Of a DNA stretch of 29,324 bases, positions 9,680 to 21,782 are shown piece by piece (position 1 is the first letter of the stretch; the number at the start of each line of letters is the position of its first letter). The position numbers and the translations under genes are program-made. Where the stretch lies: NCBI RefSeq assembly GCF_008831285.2, contig NW_022205250.1:1-29324 (forward strand), in the 5' to 3' direction. Origin of the DNA: Nymphaea colorata (lineage: Eukaryota; Streptophyta; Magnoliopsida; Nymphaeales; Nymphaeaceae). The notes beneath the pieces are model-generated. The model ran no database searches and was not told the origin of the DNA. It saw nothing but the letters and a program-made list of their open reading frames with translations.

Positions 9680-12600
9680 TCATAGGAGCAGCAATCCCAC
9701 CGCCACCAGCAGCGCCAGAGCCAGCTGGAGCGAGGATTAGAAGCAGACGTTCCACTGGTTGACCGTGTATCCCTTCGGACAGGTCAGCGTGCAGGTGAAA
9801 TTGAACAGCACCATCCCAGAAGCGCAGGCCGTGCAGTTGTCGATGGTGGGACCGAAACAGTAAGTGCAACTACCGTCGCATCGCGTACAGAAGTTCGAAG
9901 CGTCGTTTGGGTATGTGGCTGGCGGGCAAACCATACGACAGTATCCTGAGCTGAGATAGGTACCGTTGGCACAGGAGGTGCACTGGCTTGCACTGGCTCC
10001 CGAGCAGTTGTAGCAGGTGAGGTCGCAGGCGAGACAGGTCACTCCTCCGCTCTTGAAATAGCCGAGACGGGGACAGCTGGAGACGCAGTAGCCGCCAGTG
10101 ATGTTGCTGAGGTAGAGCAGCGGGAGCAGGCAGGTGGTGCAGAGGGAAGGGCCTGGCCCGGTGCAGGTGAGGCAGGAGGAGTCGCAGGAGAGACAGGAGT
10201 TGTTGCCCAGGTTGGCGAACTGGCTTGAGTTGCACCGAGATGTGCAAGTGCTGGAGCTAATCTGCAAAAAGTAGTTGTAAGCGCAAGATGTACACACCAC
10301 TACCAAAGTAGTATTCCGATACGTACAGTTGCCACAGTTCAAGTCCAGCGGGCAAATCTGGCAAGCAGAGGCAGTGTCATTGGCGTAATATCCTCCTGGG
10401 CAGACGGACCAGCACATGCTCAGCAGCAGGTACCTCAGCGTGGCCGTGGGCGAGCAGGAGGTGCAATTTTCGGCAAAACTTCCGTTGCAGGTGAGACAAC
10501 TGGCGTCGCACTGGGCGCACAGCCAGATGGTGCGGTTGGCGTAGAAGCGGTTGGGACAGGTGGAAATGCAGGAAGAGTTAGAGGTGAGCTTGAAGGTATT
10601 GTTCTGGCAGTACTGGCAAGTGTTATTGTTGTTGCCCACATTGATGAGGACCAACGTGCTGGAACAGGTAGAGACGCAGATGCGGTTGACGATGTCGCTG
10701 ACTGAATACGTGCCAGTTGCGGGACAACTGGGAATGCAGGTTCCGAAGTTTGGCTGGGAAAGGTACTTCCCGTTCGAGCATGAAGTGCAGTTGGTGGCAG
10801 TGGTGCTGCAGGTGGCACAGAAGACAGAAGCATCGCAAGCCAAGCAGTTAAACCCATTCGCATAGGTTCCACTGAGGCAGGTGGAATAGCATGTGCCATT
10901 ATAGAAGTATTGGGGATTGTTGGCAGTGGAGATACAGCCCGTGCAAATGGTCGGCTCTCCGTAGCACTGCTGGCAGGAACTGGAACACTTATCACAGGCA
11001 GCGTTGTAGGAGTTTTGGTAGTACTTGCTGGGACACACCGACACGCAAGCTCCCGTCAGCGGATTGAAGACCAGCCCAGCAGTGCAGATGGTCTTGGAAC
11101 AGTCGCTGCCGTAGTAACCAGTGATGCAGTTGCAAATCCCACCCATGCAGTACCCGTTCTGCGAGCACCAGCTGGGACAAGTCTTCCGGGACATCGTGCA
11201 GAAGGAAGCATACTTGGGACAGAGGAGGTAACCGGTGTATGCGGAAATGGTCTTCTGAGTACCGTTGTCGGCGATTCCGCAAGTGATGGTATTGGTGCCG
11301 ATGGTGAAGGTGATGTTGGTGGGATTGCAGACGTAGGGATAGCAGCGCGATTGCACCGTGCTCGGCAAGGCCACCTGACCCAGCGTGCTGGAAACGCAGA
11401 AGGAACCTGTTCCATAGACTTAGGCTGTGTAGGACTGGTAGCCATCGTTTTGGCTGTCCGGATCGATGCAGTTGAAGTAAGGCCCGTAGAGGCCACAGTT
11501 GTCTGCCATCAAACCGGAATCGCTGGAGCAAATGGCCTTACTGTAGAAGGTACTCTGGCACTGAGAAATAGAAGCAGTGGCTGCAGCATCGCAAAACTCC
11601 TCAAAACTGGTGCCGTTGTGACAGGCAAGGTAGAGAAAATTGCATCCCTTCTGGTAACCGTAGTTTGAAGTTTAGTTGAATGTGGAATCTACTGTATACC
11701 ATCCCATGTCCCTGAGCGCTGCAAAAGTAAGCCCTGAGAAGTATTTAACCGCACCGAAGGCAGTGGCAGTCATGATCTCATCGTACATAGCAGTCCTCTC
11801 CCAATGCGATCCTCCTCCAAAGCCAACACCCTGAGTGCTGTCCTGGTTTTCGAGCAGCATCCCCGGCGCAGTGGGGCAGTTGAAGAAGGTGCGAGTCCAC
11901 GCCTTGACTGCTGGAGTGGTGAGGAACATGGTGTCAGCTGGTCTGGAATAGGATATGATGCCGTCTGCTGAAAGAGTGGTGGAGTTGTAGATGTTGGTGT
12001 AGTTGGGACTAGTTGGGTCAGTGTCCAGCCAGTAACCGTAGAGGGTGGAATCGAAGCCGAGGATGTGCAGCATCTCGTGGAGGGCGGTAGCGGTGACAGA
12101 CTGGAAGAGACGGTTGGTGAGTGAGCTTGCAGTATCAACAAGACTGTAGGTATTGAAGATGATGCGTCCCACCGTCGGCCTTCCGATCTGCAGGGTGCTA
12201 TCAGGAGGGAGCGTGACCCTGTCCCCGTAATATTTGCATGATTTGCCTGTTGCTCCGTAGCTCTTCAGTTTATCAGTCACATAAGTCACATAGATATGCA
12301 GGTCAGATGCGGAAATACCATACAGATTATCGTTGGGTGGGGTATCGTAGTCCACGCAAACGAGAGGAGCCTTGATCGTGACAAGCGGATAGACTTGCAG
12401 CCGACTCATGTAGAAGTAAGTTGCCACCTGCATGGCCTTCAAGACATAGGCCAAATTAGTGGCTGTAGTGGTGGCGGCGCCATTCTAGCCGGCATTGATA
12501 GTATTAAAACTGCTAGAATCCAAGGTTATCCTCATGGGCTAGCGAGTGATGGTGAGCAAATTTCTTCCTGAGGTTGGCGAGACAGAGCTAACATCCGGTT

Positions 12601-12718
12601 CGGTTTTCTTGGATTATTATCTGAGGTCTCGGTTAGTGCTATCGAAGACGCAAGTGAAGTGATTATGGGCGTGCGAGAGGAAGAGCAGTAAAGATGCAAT
12701 CAAAATTTATATTCTCAT
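9680..12718 (-). CDS. GPI-anchored leishmanolysin-like (M8) zinc metallopeptidase with Cys-rich repeats
   Basis: A secreted cell-surface zinc peptidase. The intronless ORF of 1,012 residues runs from ATG 12718 to TGA. The N-terminus is a clear signal peptide (ILIASLLLFLSHA after a short n-region). The M8 catalytic domain has HEMLHILGFD (His214, Glu215, His218), the distant third zinc ligand in GGGSHWE (His305), and a Met-turn YDEIMTA (Met316). An EGF-like segment follows (CPSWCSQNGYCMGGICNC). The last half, about residues 500-980, is a run of furin/VSP-like Cys-rich modules with many CxxC pairs and N-glycosylation sites. After VCF, a TAA codon (Glu) leads into SSLQLALALLVAVGLLLL and the stop, a typical GPI-anchor signal that standard-code reading would lose. 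Protease activity on surface or food proteins is inferred from the family. Roles in predation, shedding or surface variation are possible. Confidence 0.93.
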
Positions 12719-12846
12719 AATGTTTATTCTTAAAATGGATAATAAATCAACCTTTCCATTTGTGAAACCATAAATAAATGTGACAATTATTTGATGACCA
12801 GATGGGAATGGAAATGAGGGATGGCGGTGATATAAATAGATAAGAA

Positions 12847-15800
12847 TCAAAGAGTGTAGATTAGCTTGTAGAAAGGATACAGCCAGTTGTGCTAACTCTA
12901 TCCGCAATAATCCACGATTGGGATTCCGAATTCAGTCTTCCTGTTGTTGTGGTGCACCTTTATCACCAACATACCGTCGTGGATGTCAAATCTCGACCAT
13001 AGCTCAGTGGCAGTACCCTTCCTAATCGAAAAAGATTCGCCTGCCTTCTCGTCCTTGAACGAGAAAAGACCGTTAGGTGTGATTGCGATGTATCTCAGCT
13101 CCCAATTGCCCAAGTATTGCGATCGCTTGTAAAGAATACCATCGATCAACTGGTTTTTGACATTTACGTTGGTCTTGGTTCTAGGCGGCACCTTTGGACG
13201 AGTTAAATCGCATCCCTTCGTCTGCAATTTTTCGTTGATGATCTTGGCAAACCAAAAATAATGGAGAGGCATTCCGTTGAGAGTAGGTTTTGGCTCAACA
13301 GAGAACATGTTGTTATAGGTGCGGTAGGAGAGTTTTATCTTGCGAGTTTGGTTAACCGTGGGCTCTCTGAGTATCTTTATCTTGTCGATTTCGGTCAGTC
13401 TCAGCGTTTTCTAAGGAAGCCTCACTTCGTTATTAGCGATGCAGGCAATTCCTTCCTTCCACTCGAAGAATTGACTGTAGAAGATAGCACTCTAGAAGAC
13501 AACCGAAGGATCCTTGTAAGCTACCGCGTTCTCGATGGTGAACTAGGGGATTTTATTGGGTTGCATGTAGATGTTCACTTCGCCCTCCATCACTCTATGT
13601 TAGGCTGAAAGTTACTTTTCCGGTCTGATCTTAAAGATCTATTTCTATCTTAGCTCGAGCTGAGCTCGCTCGTATGCCAATTTTTCTTCTCTCTTCTTTT
13701 CATCGAACTTCAATTGTTGATACTCGAGCTCTCTCTTTTTCGTTGCACTCATATCCATTTATCTTTTTGCGAAATTCTCTTATCTTTCCAGCTATATTTA
13801 ATTGGTTTATATTTCGATGAATTATCTAGCTAATTTCTTCTCTTTTTCATATAAGAACTCATCATAGATGCCATTTTGAGCTGAGATTTATTCTTCCCGC
13901 CTGACATTGGCAAGCTTAGCTTCCGCCTAATAAAGTTTCATACGATTCGCGTCTCTCTATAAGGAAATATTTTGATAGTTTTATTAACGCTCGTAAAGTT
14001 TGATCTTTTATGATTCGACTTATCTGTTAAAAGAAGGAGCGTAATAAGGAGGTGGCTAAATATAAGGGGGAGGAACTTGATATTGTCCAGTTATTGAAGG
14101 TGATGATAATGCACTAAATAATAATAAATGTACTTAACTGTGGCTTATTAAATGAATTATTATTATTAGAAAAGCTAAGGCTAGCGATATTACTCGTCAA
14201 ATGGTATGACAGTCTCATAACGTTCATATTGATATTATTGAGATTAAACAGAGGGAGGTAAAGGAGTGGAAGAAGGGGAAAAGAAAGGTTGATATTGTGA
14301 GGAAAAGAAAATAGCTTATTAAACAGAAGGCGGATAATAAGGGGTAAAAGACTAAATAGCAACTTAGGTATCGATGATAGCATTTTGGTCAAGAGAATCA
14401 ACGATGATAGCTTCTTCAAAGTTCTGAGCAACTTATACGCTCTAGACTGCAACCTCAGCATCGATGATAGCATTTTGGTCAAGAGAATCAACGATGATAG
14501 CTTCTTCAAAGTTCTGAGCAACTTATACGCTCTAGACTGCGTTGATGATGGCGTTTTGGTCAAGAGAATCAACGATGATAGCTTCTTCAAAGTTCTGAGC
14601 AACTTATACGCTCTAGACTGCGTTGATGATGGCGTTTTGGTCAAGAGAATCAACGATGATAGCTTCTTCAAAGTTCTGAGCAACTTATACGCTCTAGACT
14701 GCGTTGATGATGGCGTTTTGGTCAAGAGAATCAACGATGATAGCTTCTTCAAAGTTCTGAACAACTTATACGCTCTAGACTGCAACCTCAGCATCGATGA
14801 TAGCATTTTGGTCAAGAGAATCAACGATGATAGCTTCTTCAAAGTTCTGAGCAACTTATACGCTCTAGACTGCGTTGATGATGGCGTTTTGGTCAAGAGA
14901 ATCAACGATGATAGCTTCTTCAAAGTTCTGAACAACTTATACGCTCTAGACTGCAACCTCAGCATCGATGATAGCATTTTGGTCAAGAGAATCAACGATG
15001 ATAGCTTCTTCAAAGTTCTGAGCAACTTATACGCTCTAGACTGCGTTGATGATGGCGTTTTGGTCAAGAGAATCAACGATGATAGCTTCTTCAAAGTTCT
15101 GAGCAACTTATACGCTCTAGACTGCGTTGATGATGGCGTTTTGGTCAAGAGAATCAACGATGATAGCTTCTTCAAAGTTCTGAACAACTTATACGCTCTA
15201 GACTGCAACCTCAGCATCGATGATAGCATTTTGGTCAAGAGAATCAACGATGATAGCTTCTTCAAAGTTCTGAGCAACTTATACGCTCTAGACTGCGTTG
15301 ATGATGGCGTTTTGGTCAAGAGAATCAACGATGATAGCTTCTTCAAAGTTCTGAGCAACTTATACGCTCTAGACTGCGTTGATGATGGCGTTTTGGTCAA
15401 GAGAATCAACGATGATAGCTTCTTCAAAGTTCTGAGCAACTTATACGCTCTAGACTGCGTTGATGATGGCGTTTTGGTCAAGAGAATCAACGATGATAGC
15501 TTCTTCAAAGTTCTGAGCAACTTATACGCTCTAGACTGCGTTGATGATGGCGTTTTGGTCAAGAGAATCAACGATGATAGCTTCTTCAAAGTTCTGAGCA
15601 ACTTATACGCTCTAGACTGCGTTGATGATGGCGTTTTGGTCAAGAGAATCAACGATGATAGCTTCTTCAAAGTTCTGAGCAACTTATACGCTCTAGACTG
15701 CGTTGATGATGGCGTTTTGGTCAAGAGAATCAACGATGATAGCTTCTTCAAAGTTCTGAGCAACTTATACGCTCTAGACTGCGTTGATGATGGCGTTTTG

Positions 15801-18800
15801 GTCAAGAGAATCAACGATGATAGCTTCTTCAAAGTTCTGAGCAACTTATACGCTCTAGACTGCGTTGATGATGGCGTTTTGGTCAAGAGAATCAACGATG
15901 ATAGCTTCTTCAAAGTTCTGAGCAACTTATACGCTCTAGACTGCGTTGATGATGGCGTTTTGGTCAAGAGAATCAACGATGATAGCTTCTTCAAAGTTCT
16001 GAGCAACTTATACGCTCTAGACTGCGTTGATGATGGCGTTTTGGTCAAGAGAATCAACGATGATAGCTTCTTCAAAGTTCTGAGCAACTTATACGCTCTA
16101 GACTGCGTTGATGATGGCGTTTTGGTCAAGAGAATCAACGATGATAGCTTCTTCAAAGTTCTGAGCAACTTATACGCTCTAGACTGCGTTGATGATGGCG
16201 TTTTGGTCAAGAGAATCAACGATGATAGCTTCTTCAAAGTTCTGAGCAACTTATACGCTCTAGACTGCGTTGATGATGGCGTTTTGGTCAAGAGAATCAA
16301 CGATGATAGCTTCTTCAAAGTTCTGAGCAACTTATACGCTCTAGACTGCAACCTCAGCATCGATGATAGCATTTTGGTCAAGAGAATCAACGATGATAGC
16401 TTCTTCAAAGTTCTGAGCAACTTATACGCTCTAGACTGCGTTGATGATGGCGTTTTGGTCAAGAGAACCAACGATGATAGCTTCTTCAAAGTTCTGAGCA
16501 ACTTATACGCTCTAGACTGCAACCTCAGCATCGATGATAGCATTTTGGTCAAGAGAATCAACGATGATAGCTTCTTCAAAGTTCTGAGCAACTTATACGC
16601 TCTAGACTGCGTTGATGATGGCGTTTTGGTCAAGAGAATCAACGATGATAGCTTCTTCAAAGTTCTGAGCAACTTATACGCTCTAGACTGCAACCTCAGC
16701 ATCGATGATAGCATTTTGGTCAAGAGAATCAACGATGATAGCTTCTTCAAAGTTCTGAGCAACTTATACGCTCTAGACTGCAACCTCAGCATCGATGATA
16801 GCATTTTGGTCAAGAGAATCAACGATGATAGCTTCTTCAAAGTTCTGAGCAACTTATACGCTCTAGACTGCGTTGATGATGGCGTTTTGGTCAAGAGAAT
16901 CAACGATGATAGCTTCTTCAAAGTTCTGAGCAACTTATACGCTCTAGACTGCGTTGATGATGGCGTTTTGGTCAAGAGAATCAACGATGATAGCTTCTTC
17001 AAAGTTCTGAGCAACTTATACGCTCTAGACTGCGTTGATGATGGCGTTTTGGTCAAGAGAATCAACGATGATAGCTTCTTCAAAGTTCTGAGCAACTTAT
17101 ACGCTCTAGACTGCGTTGATGATGGCGTTTTGGTCAAGAGAATCAACGATGATAGCTTCTTCAAAGTTCTGAGCAACTTATACGCTCTAGACTGCGTTGA
17201 TGATGGCGTTTTGGTCAAGAGAATCAACGATGATAGCTTCTTCAAAGTTCTGAGCAACTTATACGCTCTAGACTGCGTTGATGATAGCATTTTGGTCAAG
17301 AGAATCAACGATGATAGCTTCTTCAAAGTTCTGAGCAACTTATACGCTCTAGACTGCGTTGATGATAGCATTTTGGTCAAGAGAATCAACGATGATAGCT
17401 TCTTCAAAGTTCTGAGCAACTTATACGCTCTAGACTGCAACCTCAGCATCGATGATAGCATTTTGGTCAAGAGAATCAACGATGATAGCTTCTTCAAAGT
17501 TCTGAGCAACTTATACGCTCTAGACTGCGTTGATGATGGCGTTTTGGTCAAGAGAATCAACGATGATAGCTTCTTCAAAGTTCTGAGCAACTTATACGCT
17601 CTAGACTGCGTTGATGATGGCGTTTTGGTCAAGAGAATCAACGATGATAGCTTCTTCAAAGTTCTGAGCAACTTATACGCTCTAGACTGCGTTGATGATG
17701 GCGTTTTGGTCAAGAGAATCAACGATGATAGCTTCTTCAAAGTTCTGAGCAACTTATACGCTCTAGACTGCGTTGATGATGGCGTTTTGGTCAAGAGAAT
17801 CAACGATGATAGCTTCTTCAAAGTTCTGAGCAACTTATACGCTCTAGACTGCGTTGATGATGGCGTTTTGGTCAAGAGAATCAACGATGATAGCTTCTTC
17901 AAAGTTCTGAGCAACTTATACGCTCTAGACTGCGTTGATGATGGCGTTTTGGTCAAGAGAATCAACGATGATAGCTTCTTCAAAGTTCTGAGCAACTTAT
18001 ACGCTCTAGACTGCGTTGATGATGGCGTTTTGGTCAAGAGAATCAACGATGATAGCTTCTTCAAAGTTCTGAGCAACTTATACGCTCTAGACTGCGTTGA
18101 TGATGGCGTTTTGGTCAAGAGAATCAACGATGATAGCTTCTTCAAAGTTCTGAGCAACTTATACGCTCTAGACTGCAACCTCAGCATCGATGATAGCATT
18201 TTGGTCAAGAGAATCAACGATGATAGCTTCTTCAAAGTTCTGAGCAACTTATACGCTCTAGACTGCGTTGATGATGGCGTTTTGGTCAAGAGAACCAACG
18301 ATGATAGCTTCTTCAAAGTTCTGAGCAACTTATACGCTCTAGACTGCAACCTCAGCATCGATGATAGCATTTTGGTCAAGAGAATCAACGATGATAGCTT
18401 CTTCAAAGTTCTGAGCAACTTATACGCTCTAGACTGCGTTGATGATGGCGTTTTGGTCAAGAGAATCAACGATGATAGCTTCTTCAAAGTTCTGAGCAAC
18501 TTATACGCTCTAGACTGCAACCTCAGCATCGATGATAGCATTTTGGTCAAGAGAATCAACGATGATAGCTTCTTCAAAGTTCTGAGCAACTTATACGCTC
18601 TAGACTGCGTTGATGATGGCGTTTTGGTCAAGAGAATCAACGATGATAGCTTCTTCAAAGTTCTGAGCAACTTATACGCTCTAGACTGCGTTGATGATGG
18701 CGTTTTGGTCAAGAGAATCAACGATGATAGCTTCTTCAAAGTTCTGAGCAACTTATACGCTCTAGACTGCGTTGATGATGGCGTTTTGGTCAAGAGAATC

Positions 18801-20285
18801 AACGATGATAGCTTCTTCAAAGTTCTGAGCAACTTATACGCTCTAGACTGCAACCTCAGCATCGATGATAGCATTTTGGTCAAGAGAATCAACGATGATA
18901 GCTTCTTCAAAGTTCTGAGCAACTTATACGCTCTAGACTGCGTTGATGATGGCGTTTTGGTCAAGAGAATCAACGATGATAGCTTCTTCAAAGTTCTGAG
19001 CAACTTATACGCTCTAGACTGCAACCTCAGCATCGATGATAGCATTTTGGTCAAGAGAATCAACGATGATAGCTTCTTCAAAGTTCTGAGCAACTTATAC
19101 GCTCTAGACTGCAACCTCAGCATCGATGATAGCATTTTGGTCAAGAGAATCAACGATGATAGCTTCTTCAAAGTTCTGAGCAACTTATACGCTCTAGACT
19201 GCGTTGATGATAGCATTTTGGTCAAGAGAATCAACGATGATAGCTTCTTCAAAGTTCTGAGCAACTTATACGCTCTAGACTGCGTTGATGATGGCGTTTT
19301 GGTCAAGAGAATCAACGATGATAGCTTCTTCAAAGTTCTGAGCAACTTATACGCTCTAGACTGCGTTGATGATGGCGTTTTGGTCAAGAGAATCAACGAT
19401 GATAGCTTCTTCAAAGTTCTGAGCAACTTATACGCTCTAGACTGCGTTGATGATGGCGTTTTGGTCAAGAGAATCAACGATGATAGCTTCTTCAAAGTTC
19501 TGAGCAACTTATACGCTCTAGACTGCGTTGATGATGGCGTTTTGGTCAAGAGAATCAACGATGATAGCTTCTTCAAAGTTCTGAGCAACTTATACGCTCT
19601 AGACTGCAACCTCAGCATCGATGATAGCATTTTGGTCAAGAGAATCAACGATGATAGCTTCTTCAAAGTTCTGAGCAACTTATACGCTCTAGACTGCGTT
19701 GATGATGGCGTTTTGGTCAAGAGAATCAACGATGATAGCTTCTTCAAAGTTCTGAGCAACTTATACGCTCTAGACTGTAACCTCAGCATCGATGATAGCA
19801 TTTTGGTCAAGAGAATCAACGATGATAGCTTCTTCAAAGTTCTGAGCAACTTATACGCTCTAGAACTCTTTTTCTGCTTCTTATAATTCCTCTTGTGCAT
19901 ATCCATCTTCATATATTTTTCTCATTATTTTTTCCTCTTGAAAATTTTCCATTTCTTCCCTTATTTATTGTTCATTTCTTTGATATTGGTTTATCATTTC
20001 ATTGTCCATCATAATTATTTCTTTATCCCTTATCTCACCTGCTTCATATGTATTACTATAGCCTACCTCATTTGTAATATATTTCTCCATTTCATACGCG
20101 TTTTCTCTGTCTTGACTCCAATATATATCTTGATTAATCCTTTCGTCCACGTTATATCCATCATATTCATTTACATTAATATTAACTCTTCCCTCTGGAT
20201 TCATTCTATCACCTCTATTTTCTTTCTCCTCGATTATTATGAGTTCCTAGCAATCCTAAAATACTTCCTCTTATTAATCGTACAT
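12847..20285 (-). CDS. Giant acidic tandem-repeat protein with coiled coil and C-terminal PH-like domain
   Basis: This reads as 2,472 residues once the 20-nt intron at 14114-14133 is removed and TAR is read as Glu; both are needed to keep one frame from ATG 20285 to TGA. Residues 1-141 are acidic and helical (EEMENFQEEKI near the end). Residues about 142-1970 are 66 copies of a 27-residue unit, AVESVEVAQNFEEAIIVDSL then DQNAIIN, in which Glu3 is TAG and Glu6 is TAA; 17 spacings are three residues longer (AIIDAEVAV). The unit has no Lys or Arg and six acids. A Pro/Tyr/Glu-rich stretch follows (VPPPYIEPPPYYAP), then a charged coiled coil near 2080-2205, an unassigned region, and a PH-like domain near 2378-2465 (DGILYKRS, GNWELRYIAI, EHNWLYPFYKLI). 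Membrane-lipid or scaffold binding is inferred from the PH fold. The repeat is not one I recognise. A start at the ATG at 20204 is also possible. Confidence 0.88.
14372..19862 (-). repeat. 81/90-bp tandem repeat array, 66 cores, coding
   Basis: Near-identical direct repeats. Successive core starts span 5,418 bp, which equals exactly 48 steps of 81 bp plus 17 steps of 90 bp, so there are 66 cores. The 90-bp form carries an extra nine bases in the linker (CAACCTCAGCATCGAT on the plus strand instead of GTTGAT). Base changes between copies are very few: an A for G near 14760, 14930 and 15183 (Ala to Val in the protein), and an ATC to ACC change at 16468 and 18295 (Asp to Gly). Both period lengths are multiples of three, so the array keeps frame on both strands. 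The outermost unit at the left (14369-14400) is diverged. Confidence 0.97.
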
Positions 20286-20619
20286 GTTTTTGTTTTAGTT
20301 GTTGAACTAAATCAGAGATTTATTATCAATCGCATATCTCTCTATATATATGTTTCACATTCAGCAATCAATTTTCTTGGGATCATTTCCACCATTATCT
20401 CGTTGCCATCGAGATTAATATGGCCTTTTGGTCTTATTTTTTTACAAAATCATCATATCAATTATTTAATGTTACTTGTATTATCGTAATCATATCCTAC
20501 CAGTCAACTTTTGATGTAATTATCACATCGTCAACTATTACGACCCCATTGGATTATATTCAATATTATTTTAGCTTACTTTTGCAGTCAGTTTTATTAA
20601 CTTAAATAAATCAAAAAAG
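20286..20619. other. AT-rich intergenic region
   Basis: A 334-bp gap between the start of the giant repeat gene and the end of the next minus-strand gene. It is strongly A/T-rich and should hold the repeat gene's promoter. On the minus strand about 20330-20440 there are short open stretches with protein-like composition (for example RPKGHINLDGNEIMVEM), but no GT-AG intron of about 20 nt joins them to the gene in frame. I leave it non-coding. Confidence 0.5.
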
Positions 20620-21782
20620 TCAAAAATTCATTTCCGCCTTTATTGAATTACGCTTAGTAAGTCCCAGCTCAGTGCTTGAGAACTTTCTTTTATTGAGAAA
20701 CTCTATCTTGACTGCTTTTTCAAGACTGTGATGGAAATTCGAGTATTGAGTCACATTTTGGCAATATTTTTTCTCGCTTTATTGCAAGCTTCTCTTTAGT
20801 TCTTTTGTATTCATGAGGATAAGGGGATTACTTGCCTCCTCCAGTGCATTTTTGCTGAAAAGGATTTCCTTCTCATCATTATCTTTTCTGTGGATTAAGG
20901 ATTTCCACCTTCCTTCCTCCCTCAGGCCTGGAAGATGATCATCTGTGAACTCTCTAAGCTTCTGCTGATAATCCAGTATCTCTTTTCGCTTGTTGGAGCC
21001 TTCTATTTCGTGACTTGCTAACGATTTTCCCTTCATCAACGCCAAATCCGTCTTGAGCGTTAAGCTAATTCGCATGATTATTACTTTTCATCAGAGATAA
21101 GGGGCGAAAAAGCACCCAGTCTCACCACTAGGCCTTCCTCATTCAAATACTCTGCCTCTTTGAAGAAGCTTTTAGTGGTTTGGTCCAACCTGAGTCCGCG
21201 GTATTCAATAAACATGTTTCGATTTTATCTTTCCTTGCTCGCATCTTCCTTCATGGCGCTGATCTTCATATTATTCTATCTACCTTTTCCAAGCTTTCCC
21301 TTGGTCTCTGCAGGTCGATGGTGACTGTTGACTTTGACCTGGCTTTCCTGAGTTCTTCTTAGAACTGTCTGCTCTTTTGATGATACTTGGTAATGGACAT
21401 TTTTTCAGCCGACTGATTCTTCTTCAAGACATCGGTGTATCCTGTGGCTCCTGCATACTTCAGTTTCTCGCCTCTCAGCCACCCCTTTATACATTCGTTG
21501 GTACATTGGTAAGTTTGCTATCAGGCTTCAGGACATCCAATTTGCGAAATCCTGGAGGGCCGTCTCTTTCGATGGTGCCGTCGATGCATCTTTCCTTCCT
21601 GGGTGTATTTTTCGGTACTTTTTGGCGAAGATGAGTGCGCGCGAATTGTCGCAGTCCAGTTCTCTGAGTTTGAGATAAACCAGGGCCTCTTAGAGGGAGG
21701 TTTGCTCTTATCTATTTTTGAATTTGGCAATCATTTCCTTGTACTGGTCACCACGCAGGTTCAGCTTCAATTTATTGTTCAT
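20620..21782 (-). CDS. Unrecognised 360-residue charged protein, four 20-nt introns
   Basis: The CDS exists only after splicing: introns at 21599-21618, 21485-21504, 21264-21283 and 21066-21085 are each 20 nt, GT...AG, and their removal gives 360 residues from ATG 21782 to TGA. TAR codons read well as Glu, for instance SL-E-EALVYLKLREL and RQF-E-EELRKARSK. The protein is highly charged and mostly helical, with a coiled-coil-like region in the middle and short blocks such as GPPGFRKLDVLKPD, FKEAEYLNEEGLVVRLGAF and YQQKLREFTDDHLPG. No signal peptide or membrane segment is seen. I do not recognise the family; a cytoskeletal or ciliary protein would suit this composition, which is only a guess. 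Standard-code annotation would show only one 98-codon fragment (20779-21075), which begins inside an intron. Confidence 0.85.

Noticed and set aside
9433-9762. Plus-strand ORF ending in a hydrophobic segment
   Set aside because: Overlaps the end of the small basic gene in another frame and the C-terminus of the M8 peptidase; no start context or family match.
14372-19862. CRISPR array
   Set aside because: Direct repeats of 81/90 bp with no unique spacers, within a eukaryotic coding gene.
14385-19886. Plus-strand 1,833-codon open frame of VKRINDDSFFKVL repeats
   Set aside because: It is open only because the period is a multiple of three and the unit lacks stops in this frame. Its ends lead into no protein-like sequence, whereas the third minus frame joins recognisable N- and C-terminal parts.
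14114-19912. Minus-strand 1,932-codon frame of SRAYKLLRTLKKLSSLILL repeats
   Set aside because: Same shadow effect. The downstream sequence in this frame is low-complexity, and its TAG at 14114-14116 lies in the inferred intron of the real frame.
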